From Hemileia vastatrix (lineage: Eukaryota > Basidiomycota > Pucciniomycetes > Pucciniales > Zaghouaniaceae), in NCBI GenBank assembly GCA_030280995.1, contig JASXTE010000001.1, positions 2,268,501-2,332,500 of the forward strand: a DNA stretch of 64,000 bases, in the 5' to 3' direction. Positions 21,420-31,600 of this stretch are shown here, one piece after another. Within the stretch, counting starts at the first letter, position 1. The number at the start of each line of letters is the position of its first letter. The notes under the pieces were generated by a model. It did no database searches. It was given only the letters and a program-made list of their open reading frames with translations, and was not told where the DNA came from. The position numbers were made by a program, and so were the translations under genes.

Positions 21420-22755
21420 GAAGAATAAGATGACTACAATGACTCAAGGGGAAGTCATGATAGTAATACTCATCCAGAGAATGGGGAGTATTCTGAAGAC
21501 AATGCACCTGCTGATGAGGAAGCAGAATTGCTAAGGTTATATCTGAAAGGCAGAAGTCAACCAGATTTTTCTGATGAAAAGGTTTGGAACAATATTGAGA
21601 AGCGCGCTAAAAGTTATTTTATTAAAGATGGAACATTATGGAGGAATCTGTCTTTGTTTCCTCAGTTGGTCATTAAAACTAGGGAAAGGAAGGAGAAAAT
21701 ACTCAGGGAGTTGCATGAGAATTTAGGTCATAGAGGTCAAGATGAGACGTATCACAGAGTCAGGGAAAGATTCTGGTGGCCCAATATGAAGAATGAGGTA
21801 AGTTATTGGCTTAACTCTTGTCCAGAATGTCAGCGTAGGAGTTACAGAAAGCCAAAAGAGAAAGGTAGAGCAACAGGAAAAGATACTGTTTTTGGTAGGA
21901 TCAGTTTAGATGCAGTTCATATAAAAGAAGGACACTATAAATACTTGGAAGTAGCCAGGGGTGATTTATCAGGATGGGTCAAAGCAATGCCATTGGTAAA
22001 CCTTAAGGCAAGTAATGTAGCTGAATTCTTAAAGAGAAAATGGATTTATAGGTATGGAGTAATGAAAATGGTAACTGCTGATGGAGGCGCTGTATTTTCA
22101 GGAGAATTCCAAGATGTAGTCAAAGATATAGGTGCTAAGCTACAAGTTGCAACACCATATTATCCTGAAGCAGAAGGAATGGTAGAAAGAGGGCATCATG
22201 TTATAAAGGATGCGTTGGTTAAGTTATGTGGAAATAATGGTGCAAAGTGGAAGAACTACTTGCCATTAATTTTGTTTGCAGATAGGATTTCAGTTAAAAG
22301 GATAACTGGGTTTTCACCGTATTAACTTATGTTTTGTTAAAGGGCAGTACTAACTATTGATCTAGAGGCTGGATCTTTTCTAGGATGCAATTGGGGTCAA
22401 GTGCGCTTGACTGAAGATTTAATTTTAGCAAGGGTAGCGCAACTTGAAAGGAAATATGAGTTCATGGAGAAGGAATATTATAGAATGATGTAGATCCAGG
22501 ACAAATCAGTTAAATATTAGGATGAGCATTTGGCGCATAGATTGAGGAAGCCATTAAAACCAGGAGATTTGGTTTTGGTCTATAATAGAAGTCTAGAAAG
22601 CCAATGAGGTAAAATGTTTGCTGACAGATGAAATGGTCCTTATAGAATAAGGAAGCAAATAACTGGAGGGTCTTATTTACTGGAGGAATTGGATGGTACT
22701 GAATGGAAGTGACGTGTAGTGGCACATCATATCAAAAGATTCTTCCCAAGGGGTG
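21420..22755 (+). pseudogene. Integrase of element A
   Basis: The longest open part is 21528-22325. It has the HHCC zinc-binding motif (HENLGH, then WWPNMKNEV and CPECQRR) near 21714-21840. The catalytic triad is present: LDAVH, TADGGAVFSGEF and the Glu in AEGMVERGHH (near 22165-22190). After a TAA at 22323 the same frame continues with stops through LKPGDLVLVYNR, GPYRIRKQITGGSYLLEEL and VVAHHIKRFFPRG to about 22755, the C-terminal domain. No chromodomain was recognised. The core appears intact, but the stops downstream kill the copy. The antisense gene at 22857 begins about 100 bp after the domain ends. Confidence 0.85.
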
Positions 22756-22856
22756 CTCCAATGGTACAGGATAACCTCTGGAATGAGGGAAAACTACCAG
22801 AATAACCTCTGGGAAGAGGGCATAGATTCATATATAAGGCAATGTCTAGAAAACAT

Positions 22857-23436
22857 TCACATGGAATGTATAAAAGGTAGTGGAATAGGAACACATCCCA
22901 GGGAGATGGATTTTCTGAAGCCTACAAGATAGAACAGGAGTCAGTAGGTAATGGAGGCGTAAGTATAATGGAAGTAACTTACTTGCTAATAAGTTATGGG
23001 GGTGCACTGACAGCAAGGAAATAGTAACTGCGTCTGGAGCAGATGTAGAGGAGCCTGAATTCATAGAAGAATTGGAGCTTGGGGCGGAAGAAGGTGCAGA
23101 ACTAGGCTGAATTGATATTTTGTGCCTGAAACAAGAAGGATGTGATGATGACTTGTAAGGGACATCAGTTATGGGAGAAGAATTAACACTGGTAGGACTA
23201 GTAGTGGTTATTATAGGAGCGCTACTGGTGGAACTAGGTGGTAAAAAATTGTAGCCAGTAGGCTGAGGACTATTTTGGTTTAGGGAGGTGTTACAAGTCT
23301 TATGATATCTAAAACAATTATTGCAGGCAGGTCTAAAGGAGGCATACCCCTGAGGTCTAGAAAAGGTGCAATGGAAATTGCAATGTTTGCAGAAAGAGCA
23401 TGCTTGATCTCTGGAAATGGTGTGGTATTGAGTCAT
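22857..23436 (-). CDS. Antisense cysteine-rich gene 1 of element A (zinc-cluster-like)
   Basis: A clean minus-strand ORF begins MTQYHTISRDQ at 23436. The N-terminal module is CSFCKHCNFHC, then RPACNNCFRYHKTC: two cysteine triplets with C-x2-C spacing, like a modified Zn2Cys6 cluster. A long Ser/Pro/Thr-rich region follows. A GT..AG intron of 61 nt fits 22982-22922; using it the protein ends at a TGA at 22857-22859, otherwise the ORF runs on to 22846. The first exon has no stop, unlike the nonsense-rich pol of the same element. A TATA box lies about 40 bp upstream. The gene converges on pol and may be transcribed on its own. Function is unknown; nucleic-acid binding is inferred only from the module. 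Confidence 0.65.
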
Positions 23437-23473
23437 GATACTAAGATGATGTAAATTTCAAATATTATATGGG

Positions 23474-23483
23474 CTATTTATAG
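23474..23483 (-). promoter_or_regulatory. TATA box of antisense gene 1 of A
   Basis: CTATAAATAG on the minus strand lies 38-48 bp upstream of the ATG at 23436. A start of transcription about 30 bp downstream would leave a very short leader. Confidence 0.55.
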
Positions 23484-23941
23484 TCTAAGAATGGAATTAT
23501 AGAAAAGGCATCAGTTGCGCAATATCTGAATTAAGCACTGAATGGTCTCTAAGGAAGATTTGAAGGATTTTCATCATAGAGAAAGGGACCCAAGGGAAAA
23601 GTGGAATCTGTTGCAGTCAAGGGAAAGTCATATATTGTGAAGATCTGAAGATTTCAAGGGAACTAATGCATATATGACGCATAGGATGTATTTGCTGCTA
23701 TAGGGAGTAGTGCTGATATTAAGTTTTTTTTGTTTGTTCTTTCATCTTTCAGAAGCACTTAGTAAAAGGCTGCACTGGAAAGTTTGGAAGAAGGATGATT
23801 TTTTTGGCAACTCATCTTGTAATTGAAGGGCTCTCACAAAGAACTTAAGATGAGAATATAAGATATTTTATTACTTTTTACATGCTATGTACACATTAAA
23901 GGAAGAAGGATACAGTGTAGATGAAGGAAAGAATATTTTTC

Positions 23942-24995
23942 TTAGTATTCTGCATCATCAAAGATTTGGACAAAGAAAGCCCAGTCATTAACAGCCTCTT
24001 GCATGTTTGATTGCAAGGTAGTGATTAGCTGCGTGAATTGGTTATACTCAGCGGGAGTATAGAACGGGACTGCCTTGAGGAATTCCTCAATGGCAGTGAA
24101 CATGTTGTTCATTAAACACATGGTTGCATTGTATGGCGCGCAGGAAATATGCTCTGCAAATTCCCAGTCTCAAGCCATGGCAGGCTCTTCCTTGTTGTCA
24201 AAAAAAGAGGAATCAATGGGCCAATCATCCGGGACAACAGCATCACCAACTGGCTGCATGGCAGTCCAGTCAGTAGTTGGTGTACAAGGTGTGCACTCAG
24301 GAAGAGGAGGGGCATCTAAGGAGGGATATTCTTCCAGGGCAGGAAGGAACCGTGGTTTGTTTTACTGAGGAGGTGTCTTAGAATAAGGAGTGGCTGGCGC
24401 ATTCTAGAAAAGAAAGGAAGGGTATTAGTGTTAGGTCAGAAGAGGAAGAAGAAGAGAAAGAAGCTTGAAGTATGGATACTCTCTTCTGAAAAGAGTGATC
24501 TAGGAATTGAAGCAACACTACTGGGAGTAGGCACTCAGAAACCAACCTTGACACATTTGTTGCCAGGTGGGGGTGGTTGGTGCAGGTGCAAGGCGCTTGA
24601 TGGTCATCTGACTCATCATGTCTGCAGTAGAGGCCTTTGGGTCTACAACTGCGATGGTGGGCAGCCCATTGTAGCTACATTTCTTTTTGCAACTTTTGAA
24701 AAAATCACATGACTAGGAGGAAAAGGAAATAGAAGCTAGTAATGATAGGAAGAAAGGAAAGGAAGAAAAATGAAAGAAAAATTACATTAAAATAAGTGTT
24801 TCCATGGTGGGCTTTTGAAAAGAGGAAGGGGGTTATGCCATTTTCAATGCAGTGGGTGCATCTTGTTCTACTCATAAGCATAATGACTGGAATCATCGGA
24901 GGAGCAGTAGGGGGCTGTGTGTGTACAAACTGTTGTATAGTGTTCACAACATTGGTTGTATTCTATGTATTAATGGTAGTGTTTCTTGTGTTCAT
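23942..24995 (-). pseudogene. Antisense cysteine-rich gene 2 of element A, spliced and decayed
   Basis: Starting at the ATG at 24993-24995, the minus strand reads MNTRNTTINT, an early TAG, then a Pro/Thr-rich leader, RCTHCIENGITP, and after a probable intron (GTAATT donor near 24786) SCKKKCSYNGLP. The C..C and CKKKC pairs resemble a Zn2Cys6 cluster with lost positions. Downstream are MMSQMTIKRLAPAP and, after another intron-like gap (GTTGGT..TTCTAG), DWPIDSSFFDN and a helical C-terminus that ends NDWAFFVQIFDDAEY at a TAA (23942-23944). In-frame TAA (near 24367) and TGA (near 24176) break the last exon. The domain order resembles antisense gene 1 of B. Not functional here. Confidence 0.5.
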
Positions 24996-25138
24996 TTAGA
25001 AGTTATAAATAAAAAGGAATACAAGAATATAAGAAGGTATGAATAAGTAGTAGAAGAGGAAGGAAATGATAATGATGATTTATAGAATGTGGAGAAGAAT
25101 TTGGAAGATGGAAGAATGAAACACTGTAAGGTGCAGGG

Positions 25139-25146
25139 TATTTATA
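25139..25146 (-). promoter_or_regulatory. TATA box of antisense gene 2 of A
   Basis: CCTATAAATACCC on the minus strand lies about 145 bp upstream of the ATG at 24995 and 35 bp inside the polypurine tract. It suggests a promoter inside the element and separate from the LTR. Confidence 0.55.
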
Positions 25147-25170
25147 GGCTCCTGGGGACAGTCACAAGTA

Positions 25171-25179
25171 GAGGGAGGA
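25171..25179 (+). promoter_or_regulatory. Polypurine tract of element A
   Basis: GAGGGAGGA directly precedes the 3' LTR start (TGTGGTACACG). It primes plus-strand DNA synthesis in LTR elements. Confidence 0.8.
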
Positions 25180-25776
25180 TGTGGTACACGCATTACAGGT
25201 AACCTATCTTTTGGACCAATCAACTTGTGTAGCCCAGGAAGAACAAAGAGGAATAATAGTGTAGTAAATAGCACTATTATAAATATGTAATTGTATGTTT
25301 TATTTTTAAAAAGAACAAAGGGAAGGGGAAGCGTGGAACAGAATTTAGGGTCTGTGCACTTGGATTTTTCAGCAAGATGTGCCGCACAAAAAAATTGTGT
25401 TTTATCAACTTAGGAGTGCAAGCGCTGAACATTATGGATTTTTATTTTCCAATAATTGTGTGTTATGCGTTAAGGAAGGAATTATGGCTCAAGGAAGGCC
25501 TTAAGTATATAGTATACTGCACAGCGGCTAGTGTGGTAACTTACTGAAACTGGTAATGTAAGTTGAAGAGGCTAACTATTTAAGTGAATTGTCAGAACTA
25601 TGGGCTTAGTAATGAAGCAAGGAGGATGGGGACTCAATCACAAAACTACCCAAGGGTTGAAGAGACAAGGATCAGCACTAAAAGGTGTCAATGTGGGAAG
25701 TAGAGCTGAAAAAATGCACAGGTATAGTCATAAGTAGGCATGTGGAATATGAGTGAAACAAGATAATACTAGTATT
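25180..25776 (+). repeat. 3' LTR of element A, first part
   Basis: These 597 bases match 4208-4805 of the 5' LTR. The LTR is interrupted by element D and continues at 34982. The bases GTATT at 25772-25776 are the left target duplication of D. Confidence 0.9.
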
Positions 25777-26917
25777 TGTCGGCCGGTCGTCTAGAAGAAG
25801 GAGAAAATAGAAGAAGGAAAGAGAGGAGGAGAAGGAGGAAAAAAGGTATGGATAATAAAAAAAATAAAATTTAATAAAATTATTTAATTTATTGAGAGAA
25901 AAACAACGATAAGTGAGCTGGGAGGTGACAACAACTTGGATTTATTAATATTAATATTATTTTAAGTAAGAGTTCTGCGCGGCAACCAAAATAATTACTA
26001 TCAGACTTAAAGCAACCTTTAAATTGTTATATAAAATTTTAATTAGATTTTTATTACTAATAAAAAGAATATAAACGTAATATAAAAATTGTATTTAAAT
26101 TGTTGAGTGTATAATAAGTGATGAGGCTACAGGGGATTATCCAAGGCCCTTTTATAGGCAATGGGTCCTCTGAAGCGCTACTATCTTTGTAAATACAATG
26201 ATTAGAATGGAATAAAACAAATATATCAAAAGAGTAAATGAAACATAACAATATAGAGAAAAACATGAAACAATTAATTAAAACCCCAATTAAGAAACCA
26301 ATTTTCCCGCCATTAATTCCCAAATCAGTAAGTAAAAATAGTGAATAACTAAACAAGATTGGAACATAGGAACTATGAGAAAAATAATTCCAAACAGATG
26401 GTACAGTCTGATTTAAGGATATTTTAAGTGAAACAAAAAATAATTTGACGCAACAAAACAAGCAATTAATCTCAATTTAGTCCAAATTAATTTATTTGTT
26501 TTTTCTAACACAATTAAGGGTCAAAAGAAGCGTCATTAATTATTGTTTAGTATCATATGAGAGGTATTATTTAATATATAAATTTAAGTAATTAATTTAA
26601 ATATATTATAAATCAATTTTACACTTATAATTATAATATATGTTTTTCAATTAATTAAATATAAATTTATAATTATTAAATACATAAAAATGCGCCATTA
26701 TTTGTAGAATATATTATATTATGCTCAATTTAATTGTATATAAAAATATATATAACCAATAAATTTAATGTAACACTTGTATATAATAAAATTCTTATAT
26801 AATTTAATTATGCAATAAAATATTAAGTTATATTCATTAAATACAAGTCTTACCCACTCTTTAAGGTTTTATAATTTATATATCATTTACTGGACTCCTG
26901 GAATAGCCTGGCTGACA
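25777..26917 (-). repeat. 3' LTR of element D
   Basis: In element orientation the LTR begins TGTCAGCCAGG at 26917 and ends CGGCCGACA at 25777. It differs from the 5' LTR at 25787 (C against T) and near 26370 (G against A). An open frame of 134 codons inside it (26057-26461) recurs in the other LTR simply because the LTRs are copies. Confidence 0.95.
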
Positions 26918-26929
26918 CTCCCTCACTCT
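26918..26929 (-). promoter_or_regulatory. Polypurine tract of element D
   Basis: On the minus strand AGAGTGAGGGAG directly precedes the 3' LTR (TGTCAGCC). Confidence 0.8.
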
Positions 26930-26951
26930 AAAAAAAACAATAAAAAAAATG

Positions 26952-27147
26952 CTAAGATTTTTTCTTTTTGTATTTTTTCAACAGAGCAGGCAGATTTGAA
27001 ATTTCCTTGCCAGGTATCCATGCATCATGTTCAGATGATTTGTTCTTATATCTCAATAAATATTCAGTACCTCTTTCAGAAGTGATAATTCTATCATTGA
27101 GAATTTTATCAATTTCTGCTGTTTTGTGACTTCCTGAGGGTTCTTCT
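26952..27147 (-). pseudogene. Chromodomain of element D, out of frame
   Basis: In a frame different from the integrase ORF, the minus strand reads EPSGSHKTAEIDKILNDR, then GTEYLLRYKNKSSEHD, AWIPGKEISNLPALLKKYK and a stop at 26952-26954. The pattern of aromatic residues and the W..E before a closing helix is that of a chromodomain. The integrase frame runs past this region as an unrelated tail to 27053. A one-base change in the AAGAAGAA run near 27147 is the likely cause. Restored, the element would be a standard chromovirus; as it stands the tail is lost. Confidence 0.75.
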
Positions 27148-28642
27148 TAGGTCTTCCTCTTCTTTTTGGAAATAAGTCACTGTTGGAAGTATAAGGTTTA
27201 AGCAAAGAAATGGGAAAGACAGGATGTTTCCTATCATATGGAGAATACAATACAACTTCTACTGCATTATCACCAACCATTCTTTTAACAACAAATGGTC
27301 CTTCAAAAGGATCTTTTAATTTGTGGTTACCTTGTAAATTGAAATGGACAGTAGAGATCAACACTTCATCACCCTTGTTAAATGTGTATTCTTTATGGGA
27401 TTTATCCCATCTTTTCTTTTCATATTCAAATGCTTTATCAATAAAACTCTGAGCATGTTTTCTGCATAGCTGTTGCATTTGCATGAAAGATTTTACACCA
27501 GGGTGTAGTTCCAACTTAGGTAATTTATTATTGAGAATCTGAGCAGGAGTGTTTGGGACATAACCTAACCAAAGCTCAAAAGGCTTTTTCTCAGTGACAG
27601 AATGAACAGTGGTATTATATTCAAATTCAAGACCAGGCAAAAGAGTGACCCAATCATGAGTAAATCTGTCATTGTCTTTATATTCTAAACCAAAGGCACA
27701 ATACCTTCTAATCATATCTTCCAGAGTTTGAATCATTCTTTCAGCTAGACCATCAGTCTGAGGATGGTGAGCTGTAGACAATTTTAACTCACAGCCACAA
27801 ATATCCATCAAAGAGGTCCAAAACTCAGAAGTGAACTTTGGATCCCTATCAGAGATAATGGCTTTTGGAAAACCAATAATATTAAACATGTAAGACCACC
27901 ATAAGAAAGCTAATTCTTTGGTGGATACATCTTTGTGGGTTGGAATAAATTTGCACATTTTTGTGAATCTATCCACTATTACCCAACAAGAGTTAAAGCT
28001 GTCTTTACCTGCAACAGGAAGACCAGTGACAAAATCCATATTAATGATTTGCCAGGGAGCACTAGGTGCTTCAATATGTTGTAATAACCCTGCTCTCTTA
28101 CCTGTTAACCTTTTAGATTTTTGGCAGGAATCACAAGATTCAACATATAATTTGGTGTCTTCAGACATATTAGCCCACCATGCAGTGTTTTTGATTCTAA
28201 TCAATGTTTTTTCAAGATCAAAATGACCAGCTAATATGTCATCATGACAAAGTTTGAGGATAGTTTCTTTCATTGAAGGAGGAATAACAATTACATTGGT
28301 AAGCTTCCTTCTATAATATATATAACCATCTTCAATAGAAAACTTTCCTTTATTTAAAGCATTTTGGTACTTTGCAGGAAGAGTTTTTATTAATGCTTGA
28401 ATTGAAGCATTCTTAGGATCATTCAAAATAGTAACTAATTTATTTAATTCAGAATCTTTATCATATGAATCCAGTATTAACTGTAATAACTCTTCTTCCA
28501 TATCAACTATAAATATACCATGTATATGAACAGTATCATCTTCAGGTACATAAGCAGGATTGGAGTCATTATTTGGCAGAGGCAATCTGGAGAGCATATC
28601 AACATTAGAGTGAACATTTCCAGCTCTATGGATAATAGTCAT
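27053..28642 (-). CDS. Integrase part of pol, element D
   Basis: This 529-codon stretch is in the same frame as the upstream gag-pol and is separated from it by one TGA (just before 28642). It starts with IHRAGNVHSNVDMLSRLP, the end of RNase H. The zinc-binding HHCC follows: HDDILAGHFD, then CDSCQKSKR (about residues 133-175). The DDE core shows MDFVTGLP (about 200), ISDRDPKFTSEFW (about 264) and DGLAERMIQTLE (about 298). The GPY-type C-terminal segment reads DPFEGPFVVKRM. The chromodomain that should follow is in another frame (26952-27147). Integrase inserts the cDNA into the genome. The domain itself looks complete. Confidence 0.9.
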   Translation of the reverse strand: MTIIHRAGNVHSNVDMLSRLPLPNNDSNPAYVPEDDTVHIHGIFIVDMEEELLQLILDSYDKDSELNKLVTILNDPKNASIQALIKTLPAKYQNALNKGKFSIEDGYIYYRRKLTNVIVIPPSMKETILKLCHDDILAGHFDLEKTLIRIKNTAWWANMSEDTKLYVESCDSCQKSKRLTGKRAGLLQHIEAPSAPWQIINMDFVTGLPVAGKDSFNSCWVIVDRFTKMCKFIPTHKDVSTKELAFLWWSYMFNIIGFPKAIISDRDPKFTSEFWTSLMDICGCELKLSTAHHPQTDGLAERMIQTLEDMIRRYCAFGLEYKDNDRFTHDWVTLLPGLEFEYNTTVHSVTEKKPFELWLGYVPNTPAQILNNKLPKLELHPGVKSFMQMQQLCRKHAQSFIDKAFEYEKKRWDKSHKEYTFNKGDEVLISTVHFNLQGNHKLKDPFEGPFVVKRMVGDNAVEVVLYSPYDRKHPVFPISLLKPYTSNSDLFPKRRGRPKKNPQEVTKQQKLIKFSMIELSLLKEVLNIY

Positions 28643-28645
28643 CCT

Positions 28646-31600
28646 TCATCTGTATTCTTGAACAGCAAGTTGCCACCTGAACATATGTCTGTTAGGTGTT
28701 TTGAGGTTTAAGAGAGATTTCACAGCACTACAGTCAGTTACCAACTCAAATTTTTGGTCATCCAAGTAGTAATGAAGTTTCTCAAGAGCCCAAACAACTG
28801 CTAAGCACTCCAATTGAGTGGCACCGTATTTCAATTCACTATTTCTTAAGGTTCTTGAAATATAACAAATTACAACCTCTGAGGATTTATCATTAATAAT
28901 TTGCTTTTGGTGAAGGGCAGCACCCAGACCAATAAAGCTAGCATCTGTATAAAGTACAAATGGCTTGTTAAAATCTGGAAGAGCCAATATAGGGGCTGTC
29001 ATTAAGCAACTTTTCAATGTATTAAAAGCTTTCTGACAGTCATTATTCCAGAGAAAAGCAACATCTTTTCTGGTTAGTTTTGTAAGAGGCAAGGCTATGA
29101 CCTGATAATTTTTAATATATTGTCTATAATAGCCACACATACCCAAAAAACTTTGGATTTCTCTTACAGAAGTTGGTGCTTTCACATTTTGAATGGCAGC
29201 AACTTTATTATGGTCTACACAAATTTGTAAGCCTGACACAACATGGCCAAGGACTTTCAAAGATTGAAAACCAAATTTACACTTTTTTAAAGATAAGGTC
29301 ATATTGATTTCATCCATTTTTTGGAAAACTCTATTCAAGTGAATCATATGTTCATCAAAAGTTTTAGAAAAAACAATAATATCATCAATATAAACCATGA
29401 GCCAACCTTCAATAATTTCTTGATGGAAAGTGTTATCCATGACTTTCTGGAAAACTGAAGGAGCATTTTTAGGGCCAAATGGCATCCTAACATACTTATA
29501 TATTCCCATATGAGTAGCAATAAGCAAAAAATTTTGAGAATTTTTCTCAACTGGAACTTGATGATAACCTTTATTACCATCCAGACAACTAATAAATTTT
29601 GCACCTTGCAAGGTAGCATGTATTGAATTAATTCTGGGTAAAGGATAAATATCATCAACAGTATAAGTATTTAAAGCTATGTAATCTCCACATAATCTAG
29701 CTTTATCTTTTTCATATGAAATCAAGACTGGGGAGATGACACAATATTTGGGGGTGACATCCACTTTCTCAATGATATTCATTTTCAATAATGTTTCAAT
29801 ATTATCTTCAATATCTTTTCTTTTTGATGGAGAAGCAGGATATGGTTTTTTCTTAAGGGAAGGAGGAATATCACTCAAATTACAGGATAAGGTAATTTTC
29901 ATCTCTTCCTGAACAATTCCCAAGACATGATAACCATGAGCAAAAGCCATAGGGAAAGAGGTAATAGAGGCAACAATAGAATCCTTTTGTTCACTAGTCA
30001 ACTGATCACCAAAAGAAGCGGTATTTATTTCATGTAATAAATCATCCATTTCAGTTGTTGTTCTACCTTTACATTGGGTCAGTGAGTTACAAGATTTCAA
30101 CAAATGCCCAGAAGGTCTAGGAGAAGAAATTTTGAATTTTCGTTTGCCATTCATTCCTAAGGTAAAGCAATTATTTGCTGGGTCCAGCTTCACACCAAAC
30201 ATGGTTAAAATATCATTTCCCATAATAAACCAATTGCTCAAATTATAATTTTTCATGACAACAAACTCACAAATAGCTCTGACAAAACCACCATTATATT
30301 TGAAGAATACAGAGGTTTTGTATTTGCCAATAGGAAATAAGGTAGAACCATACCCTCTCCATTTTTCAGAAGTTATAGGCAATAATTTACTCAAATAATC
30401 CATATCCACTGAAGCCAAAGCTTTTTCAGATACTACACTTCCTCCAGCACCAGAATCAAGAACTACATCAACATTTTTACCATTAATGATAACAGGTGCC
30501 TTTAAAGGGGATATAGGAATAGAATTGTTAGTAATATCTTTAATTATCTCAGCATTTTCTACTGAAGATAAATTCAATACACAATCTTCAGATATATTAT
30601 TTAAATAATGGACATCATGTTCCAACATTAAAACATCTTTAACAGATTCATTTTCATAGGAGATATTACTTTCACAGTCACTGGAAGAATTATTGACATC
30701 AAGTTCAACTTCATCAGTGTCTTCATTTTGTTCAACAAGATGAATTTTCTTGTCACAAACATGACCCTTCTGCCACGGTTTGTTACATTTATAACAAGTA
30801 TTTGTTGCATATTTTCTAGGTGCAACTGGGGCAGAGGGTTTACCAGATTTTTCTGGGAGCTTTATAGAAGGTTTATTCTGATCATTATAAGATTTACTAA
30901 GGTAATTCTTTGGTTCATATCTATGGTTGAGTAGTACTTCATTACAGATATTAATGAAAGAAGAATTTTCCCTTACATGCTCAGTTCTAGCAACAATCAA
31001 ATCCCTAAGAGAATTTGGTAATTTATACAAGATTTTATCTCTCCAAATATCATAATCCATCTTTGGATCAATTGCTCTAAGGATTTTAGTTATTTTCATA
31101 AGAAAAACAATGGGCTTTTCAACAGAGGAGGATACATATCTAGTATTCTCATACAGTCTCTGCTGAGCTAACCTGAATTTTGAACCACCAAATTGATTCT
31201 CAATCAAGGATTTCCAATCATTCCATGTATAATGATTGTTATCTAAGAGGACAGATTCATACCACATCAAGGCTACATTGGAAAATAAAGAAATCAACTT
31301 AGAAACAATTTCCTCATCAGGTAGTTTATAAGATCTCTTTAAATTATCAATTCTTTGGATAAAGTGTTGCCAATCAGAGGAAGAATCACCATCAAAGGTA
31401 GGATATTGGTCTAACTTAGGCCAATTTTTCTGACTACTGGGATGGTCCACTTTTTGATTTGAATTATTCATTAGTAATAATTCCTGAAGTTTAGCCAGGT
31501 GTTCAGAAATTTCATTATTTACAGAAACAGCTGGTGCATGACCATCACAAGATTTTTTGCTAGTGGCAAAAGATTTTACAGACTCATTGTCAGTTTGTTT

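Noticed and set aside
26057..26461. 134-codon ORF repeated at 34116-34520
   Set aside because: The two copies are the LTRs of D, and the ORF starts and ends inside the LTR. It is hydrophobic, with no known domain.
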